Positions 1 to 5,616 of a DNA stretch of 7,704 nucleotides are shown here, one piece after another. Within the stretch, counting starts at the first letter, position 1; each line of letters begins with the position of its first letter. The stretch is from positions 1 to 7,704 of the forward strand of contig JBDRHL010000154.1 in assembly GCA_043816955.1 (NCBI GenBank), written 5' to 3'. Both the position numbers and the translations under genes were made by a program. Under the pieces are notes generated by a model. That model made no database searches. It saw nothing but the letters and a program-made list of their open reading frames with translations, and was not told where the DNA came from. Source of the DNA: JBDRHL01 sp043816955 (GTDB lineage: Bacteria > Planctomycetota > Phycisphaerae > Sedimentisphaerales > CAYZTY01).

Positions 1-40
1 TCTATTGCAAAGCTTATTTCTCTGCTGCGAAACTACTGCC

Positions 41-653
41 ATGTTTCTGAGAAGTTATAAACGTAAAAAGAACGGAAAGTGGCACGAATATTTCAGCGTC
101 GTGGAAAATCGAAGGGTTGCCAATAGTAAGACAGTGCGCGATGGCATGTATCTGCTGAGAACCAATCTTACTGAAACCAAGCCCGAGGTCATCTGGGAAA
201 GATATGTTCTGCTTACTCAGGTTGAAGCTGCGTTTAAAAGCTTAAAAAGCGACCTTGCAGTCCGTCCGGTGTATCATCAGCTTGAGCACAGAGTAGAGGC
301 ACATATATTTGTAGCCTTTCTGGCGTATTGTTTGACGATTACTCTGCGGCAAAAACTACGTTATCACGCCGCCGGCCTGACAGCCAGGGATGTCCTTGAT
401 AAGCTCAGTGCAATTATGATAATAGATGTGCGGATACCGACAACCGATGGGCAAATGCTTGAGATGCGCAGATACAGCCAGCCGGAACTTGAACAGCGGA
501 TAATACTGGATAAGCTGAAGATGAATCTGCCAAAGCAACCGCCGCCAAAGATATACGGCCGCCAGCTAAATGATAGGTTTTGTGGTGGAAACTAACCCCG
601 CTGGCGCTATCAAAACCGCCGATTTTAATGCCTATCTGCGAAAGTTGGGTTAA
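41..653 (+). pseudogene. IS1634-type (IS4 superfamily) transposase, internally deleted and probably frameshifted
   Basis: This is a remnant of a DDE transposase. The first ~30 residues from the ATG at 41 (MFLRSYKRKKNGKW, then SVVENRRV) match how IS1634-group transposases begin. Within a few residues the protein jumps to the family's C-terminal third: LLRTNLTET, then VEAAFKSLKSDLAVRPVYHQ, RVEAHIFVAFLAY, PTTDGQ and LPKQPPPKI. Family members are about 450-550 residues long, so roughly 300 residues carrying the first two catalytic Asp are missing. The Glu of VEAAFKSLK is the likely third catalytic residue. The frame closes at 595, but the frame starting at 570 reads FVVETN and ends AYLRKLG at a stop at 651-653. 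That looks like the true C-terminus after a shift near 560-575. A TTG-initiated frame opens at 5, but family similarity starts at 41. No Shine-Dalgarno or terminal inverted repeat was recognised, and the left IS end may lie outside the window. It should be inactive. Confidence 0.8.
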
Positions 654-731
654 CTGTTCTCTCTACTGTAAGCCGAATAAAGAATTATTGAAAAAAATGA
701 GCATTAAAAATACTAACTGTAGAAAAAACCT

Positions 732-759
732 TTGCAATTTTTACTAAAAAGCTTAAATT
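732..759 (+). promoter_or_regulatory. Weak sigma70-like promoter candidate for trpB2
   Basis: TTGCAA at 732-737 and TAAATT at 754-759 are separated by 16 bases, each matching four of six consensus bases. They lie in AT-rich DNA between the transposase remnant and trpB2, about 55 bases before the start codon. This is the only plausible pair I saw in the gap at 654-813, and the match is weak. The gap contains nothing else recognisable. Confidence 0.25.
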
Positions 760-813
760 ATTACCCCATAATGAGCGATACCGGGTCTATACGGAGATTA
801 CTCGGAGAAGAAA

Positions 814-2205
814 ATGAGTGAGGTAAAAATCCTCCTGAACGAAAAGGACATACCAAAACAGTGGTACAACCTAACTGCTGATTTGCCCACCCCCCTGCTG
901 CCGCCTCTTACGCCGGACGGCAAACAGATTACACCCGATATGCTTGCACCGGTGTTTCCGATGAATCTGATTGAACAGGAGGTAAGCAGCGAAAGATGGA
1001 TTGACATTCCGGATGAAATTCTCAACATACTTTATCGCTGGCGGCCCGCGCCACTGCGACGAGCTGTATATCTTGAGAAGCATCTAAAGACGCCCGCGCG
1101 GATATACTATAAAGATGAAAGCCTAAGCCCTCCCGGCAGCCATAAGCCTAATACAGCTGTGCCTCAGGCCTGGTATAATAAGCAGTTCGGAATAAAAAAA
1201 ATCACCACGGAAACCGGTGCCGGCCAGTGGGGCAGCGCCCTTGCCTTTGCCTGCCAATTACTGGGGCTTGAATGCAAGGTGTACATGGTCAGAATAAGTT
1301 TCGACCAGAAGCCTTTCAGAAAAATAATGATGCAGGTCTGGGGGGCAAAGTGTGTCGCCAGCCCCAGCCACCAGACAAACGCCGGCAGAAAAGTCTTAGA
1401 AGAGATGCCAGATACGCCGGGCAGCCTGGGAATTGCCATCAGTGAAGCTATTGAAGAAGCCGTGACTGATAAAACCGGCAAGACTCGCTATTCTCTCGGC
1501 AGTGTGCTCAACCATGTGCTGCTGCATCAGACGATAATAGGGCTTGAGGCTAAAAAGCAATTGAAAACGGCTGGCGAAAAACAGCCTGATATAGTGATCG
1601 GCTGCGCAGGGGGAGGGAGTAATTTTGCAGGTTTGGCATTTCCATTCACACTCGATAAAATCAATGGCGCAGATATTCAGATTATACCAACAGAACCGAC
1701 TGCATGTCCTACAATGACACGGGCGCCATTCGTATATGATTTTGGTGATACGGCCTGCACGACCCCCCTGCTGGCAATGTATTCTCTCGGACATTCATTT
1801 ATTCCGGCTCCGATTCATGCCGGCGGTCTGCGTTATCATGGAATGGCACCGTTGGTTTGCCAATGTATAGCCGAAGGGCTTTTTGAGCCAAGATCTTATC
1901 ACCAGATAAAATGTTATGAGTCTGCGTTGACATGGGCACGAACGGAAGGAACGATATGCGCCCCGGAGACCAGCCACGCTGTTGCTGCAGTAATAGATGA
2001 AGCAGTAAAATGCAGAGAAAGCGGCCAGGAGAAGGTAATAATCTTTAATTACAGCGGCCACGGCTTGATGGATTTGAGTGGTTACGATGCTTTCTTATCA
2101 GGAAGACTCGTTGAATACGAACTTCCGGAAGAAGATCTGGAAAAATTCACAAAGGTTCTTGGCGGCCTGCCTAAGGCCCCGGTGCGAAAAAGCGGCAAAT
2201 GGTAA
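814..2205 (+). CDS. trpB: Tryptophan synthase beta chain, TrpB2 type
   Basis: This is a complete 463-residue PLP enzyme that condenses indole with L-serine to give L-tryptophan (cytoplasmic). The PLP Schiff-base lysine is K111 in GSHKPNTA, and the conserved catalytic Glu is E133 in TETGAGQWG. The phosphate-binding loop is CAGGGSN (264-270). CAPETSHA (382-389) and NYSGHGLMDL (412-421) correspond to the C-terminal active-site segments. The longer N-terminal part (RWRPAPL at 75-81) and the LGHSFIPAPIHAGGLRYHG block (325-343) mark the TrpB2 subgroup rather than canonical TrpB1 of about 400 residues. GGAG at 804-807, six bases before the ATG, supports the start. No trpA, trpC or trpF is nearby. 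TrpB2 enzymes often act without TrpA, for example in indole salvage. No terminator is visible before the next gene 63 bases on, so co-transcription is possible. Confidence 0.95.
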   Translation: MSEVKILLNEKDIPKQWYNLTADLPTPLLPPLTPDGKQITPDMLAPVFPMNLIEQEVSSERWIDIPDEILNILYRWRPAPLRRAVYLEKHLKTPARIYYKDESLSPPGSHKPNTAVPQAWYNKQFGIKKITTETGAGQWGSALAFACQLLGLECKVYMVRISFDQKPFRKIMMQVWGAKCVASPSHQTNAGRKVLEEMPDTPGSLGIAISEAIEEAVTDKTGKTRYSLGSVLNHVLLHQTIIGLEAKKQLKTAGEKQPDIVIGCAGGGSNFAGLAFPFTLDKINGADIQIIPTEPTACPTMTRAPFVYDFGDTACTTPLLAMYSLGHSFIPAPIHAGGLRYHGMAPLVCQCIAEGLFEPRSYHQIKCYESALTWARTEGTICAPETSHAVAAVIDEAVKCRESGQEKVIIFNYSGHGLMDLSGYDAFLSGRLVEYELPEEDLEKFTKVLGGLPKAPVRKSGKW

Positions 2206-2256
2206 AAGTTTGTAATCAATCAGCATAAAAAATGGACTAGAAAGCTAATATTTATT

Positions 2257-2262
2257 AAGGAG
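2257..2262 (+). promoter_or_regulatory. Shine-Dalgarno that decides the barrel-protein start
   Basis: AAGGAG directly abuts an ATG at 2263, which is too close for initiation there. It sits six bases before the in-frame ATG at 2269, which is therefore the likely start. Confidence 0.85.
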
Positions 2263-2268
2263 ATGATT

Positions 2269-3099
2269 ATGAAAAAGATGGTTGTCACAAGCGCGGTAAT
2301 ATTGTTGGTTGCAGTAACCATGGCTAGTGCCCAGGAGGCGCAGGAATCTGAGTTGCACGGTTCGATCGATATAACATATTTGAGTAAATATATCTGGCGA
2401 GGCTTTGACATTTACGGCGACAAGAGCGCGATCCAGCCAAGTATAGACCTGGATCTGTTCGGCACGGGCTTTGGAGTCAATATTATGGCACACAGAGCCA
2501 ATTCAAGCGGATATGAAGATGGCGAGCGATGGGATTACACTTTATACTATGGAAATAGTGTTTTCGAAGACGAAGTCTATGCCACCAATTACCGACTGGC
2601 CTATGTGTACTATAATTATCCCGACGTCAGCAGCCACAATAAAACCAGTTTAGATCTGCAGGAAGCCCAGGCACTATTTTCATGGCCCAATATTTTACCG
2701 ATAAAAGGTCTGGTCCCAAGTTACGTTCTTGTGAAATTATGGCCGTCCAGCAGCGGCACTCCTGTAGGATGCCGCTCTGCTTCCGGCGGGACCGCTTCCG
2801 GTTTTGCGCATATCTTTATGCTTGATTATGGTCTTCATGTGCAGGATCTGGGACTGGAAAGCACTGACCAGGTCTTGAATCTGCATTCGGAAATGATTTA
2901 CAACGATGGTGTCGGTCCTAACGGCGCCAATGTTGATCATGATTGGTCAAACGTGGTCTTTGGTATCTCCACAGACTTTGAGCTTGGCAATGGTTTTGTT
3001 TTCACGCCGGGAGTGTATCACCAGATTACGCTGGATACATCTGTCAACGACGATAAGGACGAAACCTGGGTTAGTCTAAACTTTAAGTATAAATTCTAA
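2269..3099 (+). CDS. Outer-membrane beta-barrel protein, Gcw_chp / TIGR02001-like
   Basis: This is a predicted secreted 276-residue protein. Residues 1-21 are a classic signal peptide: KK, then a hydrophobic run (VILLVAVT), then ASA before QE at 21/22. The mature protein opens with ITYLSKYIWRGF (35-46), the hallmark near the N-terminus of the Gcw_chp / TIGR02001 family of putative outer-membrane proteins. It then alternates short aromatic strands (TLYYGN, YRLAYVYYNYP, VVFGISTDFEL) with polar loops and ends in a terminal Phe (LNFKYKF), as barrel proteins do. The family has no firmly known function. Family assignment rests on the WRGF motif and the overall layout, so an unrelated small porin-like barrel is possible. 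It follows trpB2 closely, but nothing in the sequence links the two in function. Confidence 0.75.
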   Translation: MKKMVVTSAVILLVAVTMASAQEAQESELHGSIDITYLSKYIWRGFDIYGDKSAIQPSIDLDLFGTGFGVNIMAHRANSSGYEDGERWDYTLYYGNSVFEDEVYATNYRLAYVYYNYPDVSSHNKTSLDLQEAQALFSWPNILPIKGLVPSYVLVKLWPSSSGTPVGCRSASGGTASGFAHIFMLDYGLHVQDLGLESTDQVLNLHSEMIYNDGVGPNGANVDHDWSNVVFGISTDFELGNGFVFTPGVYHQITLDTSVNDDKDETWVSLNFKYKF

Positions 3100-3200
3100 A
3101 ACTCTTCGATAATTCTATACTAAGTCTAAAACACAAAGTAAAGTATCGATGTGTCAGGCTCAGCAGCAGGATTTGTCGAAGGTAAGACGTTGCACGAGAG

Positions 3201-3240
3201 ATTTCAAGTAGTTTCCCCTGTGCGGGAAACTACTTGAAAT
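3201..3240. repeat. Perfect 17-bp inverted repeat with 6-base loop
   Basis: ATTTCAAGTAGTTTCCC at 3201-3217 is the exact reverse complement of 3224-3240, with loop CTGTGC between. It lies between the convergent ends of the barrel gene (stop at 3099) and the small Cys protein (stop at 3385). It could be a bidirectional terminator, although neither side has a clear U tract (the + side continues CCGCGGTTTTGG). It could also be a mobile palindromic repeat or an IS end. The rest of 3100-3384 holds no gene I can support. Confidence 0.8.
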
Positions 3241-3324
3241 CCGCGGTTTTGGCTCTACAACAGGGCTACAATACATCAAGCAACCAGATATAACATACCC
3301 CAGCCTCAAAAAATACCCCATTTC

Positions 3325-3336
3325 AGATCGGAAGAG
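3325..3336. other. 12-base match to Illumina adapter core
   Basis: AGATCGGAAGAG is identical to the first 12 bases of the Illumina TruSeq adapter. On the - strand it reads CTCTTCCGATCT, the 3' end of the adapter primers. The thirteenth base differs (T here, C in adapters). It lies in a gene-free gap where gene orientation switches. It may be chance or a residual adapter in a metagenome assembly. Confidence 0.5.
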
Positions 3337-3384
3337 TTATTCGTGCATCCATTTTCTGATTTTTCACTGCCGGCTGCTGCTCAA

Positions 3385-3588
3385 CTATATTTTAACGGGT
3401 TCACAAAGGTTTTTGTCACTGTGAGCTGTTTTTCCGCAGTGTCGGCATCTGAACTTCGGATCACTGATTAGCTGTTCATATTCCTGCTTATCGCTTAGAT
3501 GAAAACCCTGCGATACAATATAGCAAAGATGCCTGCTATGCTGAGGATTCCTGCACGCGGTATTATGCTGTATGTTTTGTTCGGCCAT
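3385..3588 (-). CDS. Small Cys-containing protein with CxxC...C tail, function unknown
   Basis: This is a 67-residue protein, probably cytoplasmic. I do not know its function. The C-terminal half reads DPKFRCRHCGKTAHSDKNLC, with C48, C51 and C62 (plus C12 and C22). It resembles a short zinc-ribbon or treble-clef half-site followed by the ending EPVKI. I recall similar CxxCG...NLC short tails in uncharacterised small proteins of planctomycetes and related groups, but cannot name a family. The frame is open further upstream to 3711, but the ATG at 3588-3586 is preferred because GAGAGG lies six bases before it. The upstream extension would also read through a GC-rich hairpin. No signal peptide or membrane segment is visible. 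A hairpin separates it from the dockerin gene, so it may have its own promoter. Confidence 0.6.
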   Translation of the reverse strand: MAEQNIQHNTACRNPQHSRHLCYIVSQGFHLSDKQEYEQLISDPKFRCRHCGKTAHSDKNLCEPVKI

Positions 3589-3594
3589 TTGGTT

Positions 3595-3600
3595 CCTCTC
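3595..3600 (-). promoter_or_regulatory. Shine-Dalgarno for the small Cys protein
   Basis: On the - strand GAGAGG is followed by AACCAA and then ATG, an ideal six-base spacing. This selects the 67-residue form over a 108-residue reading. Confidence 0.7.
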
Positions 3601-3657
3601 AGGTTCGAAGGCTTGCTTGAACTGTCTGTTTCCATTTTTGCGAATTGCACCCTCGCG

Positions 3658-3690
3658 GGCGGGAGGCCTCATTATTTCCGGCCTCCCGCC
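3658..3690 (-). terminator. GC-rich hairpin after the dockerin gene, likely terminator
   Basis: GGCGGGAGGCC (3658-3668) is the exact reverse complement of 3680-3690, giving an 11-bp stem with an 11-base loop. It begins about 50 bases beyond the dockerin gene's stop and before the small Cys gene's start. There is no following U tract on the - strand, so it may stabilise the 3' end or need a factor to terminate. Confidence 0.5.
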
Positions 3691-3741
3691 GAATTGCCGA
3701 ATCATCTGCAAAGGATTCGCACCCTGCAGTTGCCAACATAA

Positions 3742-5172
3742 TTACGGGGTCAGACAGTTGGCGTCACAGGGATCATTACACACGAGCCAATTGTCCGCCA
3801 GCATATCCAGGTCAATGAAGTTAACATAGCCGTTATTGTCGATGTCGCCGGGCAGGTCTTCCGTCTCGTCCAGCAGGTCCGCAAGCGGGAACTGTACCAT
3901 CTCTCTTGACGTCACCAACTCGGTCCCGGTCATGGGGTATTCAATCCAGGCTTCACTCTCAGCTCGCACGATCATTACCTTGTTAGCGTCAAAATTTTCA
4001 ATAGGTCCGAGGTCGAAGGCTATCTCATCTGCGTTCGGATCATCGGCATCAAGCTGAATAGGCCCGGCTCCGCCGAGTTCATACCAGGTTATCTCGGGAT
4101 GATCATCGACAAAGTTCGGATCCAGGTCATTGAGATCGTAAGGCGTGTCAACCAGTGCATAATAACGTTCGGTCACATCAATCGTAGGCTGTGGCGGGGC
4201 TCCAAGGCCCACATTCACATCAGGCAAAAATGCAATATCATTCGTCCCTGCTGTCCAGTCCCGCCAGGTGTGTGCAATAGCCAACTCGAGGTTGCGGGCA
4301 TCGTTGAGTCTTGGCTTCAAATGAAATACAACTCCGGCCAACCCGATTATTCGTCCGCACTGATCCGTCCAGAATGCCGTCGCCACAGGCGGTGTCTGAG
4401 AGCTTTTAGTGTTGAAACACGCCGCAGCCTGTCCGCCGGGCGGAACGGTGCCACCGTACCAGTGAATGATTGTAACGCCGCCAAACTGAAAGGATACATG
4501 TCTCTTAAACGGGCTGTGGATGGCCTTGGTAATGACCCAGTGGCCTGGTATCACCTTGGTCAGGTCATACGCCGTCTGGCCGGTACGGTTTGTGAAGTGC
4601 TCCTGGCAGTCCCAACCTTGCGGTCGGCGGGGGATGGCCGCATAGTCGATGGAGACATCGCCGCTGCCGTTGGTTTTTGTTCTTATCTCGACCCAGTGTT
4701 GCAGGTAGGCAAGACCACGGATCTCAATGGCAATAGCAGTACTCGGATTGTTTCTCGTGTTGACTGTGCAGATCAGAACACCATCTATGTAGATCTGTGC
4801 ATCGCCGTCATTCTGGTCACAGCCGTTCAGTTGAACCCATACCTTGCTGCTGCGCCGTTTGAACTGGCTTTTCCAGAAGACCTGATAGCTGATCTTGTCG
4901 TAGAGCCAGCAGAGCCGATCTCCCGGCCTCGGATTTCGCCACTGCCATGAAGGGAAGAATCGCACGTCAAGAGCACCCTGGCTCCAGGATGTCTTATGGG
5001 CGTCCATGTTTTCAGCGGGAATTACTTCCCACCATCTGGGATCATTCTGCTGCACATACGTACCCCTGTATACCTGGTATGTAGCAGCGTATGTTGGAAT
5101 TGAAGAACAGAGCAGTACAGCAGCAAGTCCCAAAACAATAAATACTGCAGTTGAATGTTTTTGTGGTTTCAT
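3742..5172 (-). CDS. Secreted protein with C-terminal dockerin-like domain
   Basis: This is a 476-residue exported protein of unknown activity. Residues 1-29 form a signal peptide (KPQKH, then FIVLGLAAVLL, ending TYA). The C at 22 is preceded by Leu, so it is not a lipobox. Residues ~30-175 are rich in aromatic and beta-strand-like stretches (SKVWVQLNG, AQIYIDGVLI, HWVEIRT, VSIDYAAI), reminiscent of a carbohydrate-binding beta-sandwich, but I cannot assign a CBM family. No glycosidase active site was recognised. Residues 442-463 (GDIDNNGYVNFIDLDMLADN) form one dockerin/EF-hand repeat with likely Ca2+ ligands D443, D445, N447 and D454. A Cys-rich tail (CNDPCDANC) follows. Canonical dockerins have two repeats; only one is here. 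Planctomycetes put such modules on many surface and secreted proteins without a classical cellulosome. The ATG at 5172 is chosen over a GTG at 5181, which falls inside the Shine-Dalgarno. The gene has a long, structured leader. Confidence 0.85.
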   Translation of the reverse strand: MKPQKHSTAVFIVLGLAAVLLCSSIPTYAATYQVYRGTYVQQNDPRWWEVIPAENMDAHKTSWSQGALDVRFFPSWQWRNPRPGDRLCWLYDKISYQVFWKSQFKRRSSKVWVQLNGCDQNDGDAQIYIDGVLICTVNTRNNPSTAIAIEIRGLAYLQHWVEIRTKTNGSGDVSIDYAAIPRRPQGWDCQEHFTNRTGQTAYDLTKVIPGHWVITKAIHSPFKRHVSFQFGGVTIIHWYGGTVPPGGQAAACFNTKSSQTPPVATAFWTDQCGRIIGLAGVVFHLKPRLNDARNLELAIAHTWRDWTAGTNDIAFLPDVNVGLGAPPQPTIDVTERYYALVDTPYDLNDLDPNFVDDHPEITWYELGGAGPIQLDADDPNADEIAFDLGPIENFDANKVMIVRAESEAWIEYPMTGTELVTSREMVQFPLADLLDETEDLPGDIDNNGYVNFIDLDMLADNWLVCNDPCDANCLTP

Positions 5173-5180
5173 TTTAGGCA

Positions 5181-5186
5181 CCTCCT
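5181..5186 (-). promoter_or_regulatory. Shine-Dalgarno that decides the dockerin-gene start
   Basis: AGGAGG on the - strand lies eight bases before the ATG at 5172-5170. The alternative GTG start at 5181-5179 overlaps this site and can be excluded. Confidence 0.85.
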
Positions 5187-5200
5187 CTTCTATTAGCTTT

Positions 5201-5210
5201 TAACCGGTTA
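5201..5210. promoter_or_regulatory. 10-bp palindrome, possible operator
   Basis: TAACCGGTTA is a perfect dyad about 28 bases upstream of the dockerin start codon. A central CG with AACC/GGTT arms is the form of many LacI-family operators. No such regulator is encoded in the window, so this rests on shape only. Confidence 0.35.
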
Positions 5211-5259
5211 TTTGTTTACGGAATAAGCGAGAGCAACTGCTGCCAGAGGTATCTGCGCG

Positions 5260-5304
5260 TCAGGGCGGCTTGAGCCTGATTATGTTTTTGTTCCCTTCCA
5301 TCAT
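5260..5304 (-). other. Micro-ORF in the leader (14 codons)
   Basis: On the - strand an ATG-ATG at 5304-5299 opens MMEGNKNIIRLKPP and stops at TGA 5262-5260. The strong AGGAGG at 5322-5317 lies 12 bases before this ATG, but only four bases before a GTG at 5312. That GTG reads GTG-TAC-TAA, and its stop overlaps the ATG (TAATG). The arrangement could couple initiation from one to the other or form a leader-peptide device, or the Shine-Dalgarno may be a relic of a lost gene. The peptide resembles nothing I know. Confidence 0.3.
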
Positions 5305-5325
5305 TAGTACACTTTACCTCCTGCC

Positions 5326-5400
5326 GATAAAGCCAGACACTCAATATCTTGGGGGGAGATAAACTGTCTGCAAACACAACCATCCTCCCCCCGCTTTATC
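5326..5400 (-). ncRNA. Candidate structured cis-regulatory RNA with a pseudoknot
   Basis: Read on the - strand, GATAAAGC (5400-5393) pairs with GCTTTATC (5333-5326) as an outer 8-bp helix. Immediately inside it, GGGGGGAG (5392-5385) pairs with CTCCCCCC (5358-5351), enclosing a 26-base loop. CAGACA in that loop (5370-5365) is complementary to TGTCTG (5339-5334), which lies outside the inner hairpin and abuts the outer helix, so the three helices can form an H-type pseudoknot. The outer strand could instead pair with TTTATC at 5363-5358, or its 3' arm with TAAAG at 5316-5312 beside the AGGAGG. Those alternatives are the kind a switch uses. It lies 153 bases upstream of the dockerin gene. I could not match it to a known riboswitch or ribozyme class. 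Confidence 0.45.
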
Positions 5401-5514
5401 CAATCACTATGTAAAAGGAAAGCTGATGTTGTAGAAAAGTCAAGAAAAAAATCCCAGTTACCTGAAAAATATTATCCGAAACTGCAGAAAACAGATCGAA
5501 TTTACCACAAGAAA

Positions 5515-5541
5515 CTAAAAAGCAGGCCCAGGCAGACTGCT
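5515..5541 (-). terminator. Weak terminator candidate after the ABC ATPase gene
   Basis: On the - strand AGCAG (5541-5537) and CTGCT (5525-5521) flank a short loop and run into TTTTT. The stem is only five base pairs. If it works, it separates the ATPase gene from the leader of the dockerin gene. The remaining DNA at 5401-5616 contains a TTGACT at 5443-5438 without a good -10 partner and nothing else I recognise. Confidence 0.3.
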
Positions 5542-5616
5542 CAGAATACCCGCACCGCCGCATCACCCACGCACTTATTTTCTAAGGATTTTCCTATCCC
5601 CTTAAGCCTTTAACCC

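Noticed and set aside
4099..4950. Long open frame on the + strand (283 codons)
   Set aside because: It is antisense to the dockerin gene, which has a signal peptide, a Shine-Dalgarno and a recognisable C-terminal domain. The + strand reading shows no family motif and no Shine-Dalgarno.
5351..5392. G6 runs suggesting a G-quadruplex
   Set aside because: There is only one G run per strand (G6 and its C6 complement), not four; hairpin pairing explains them better.
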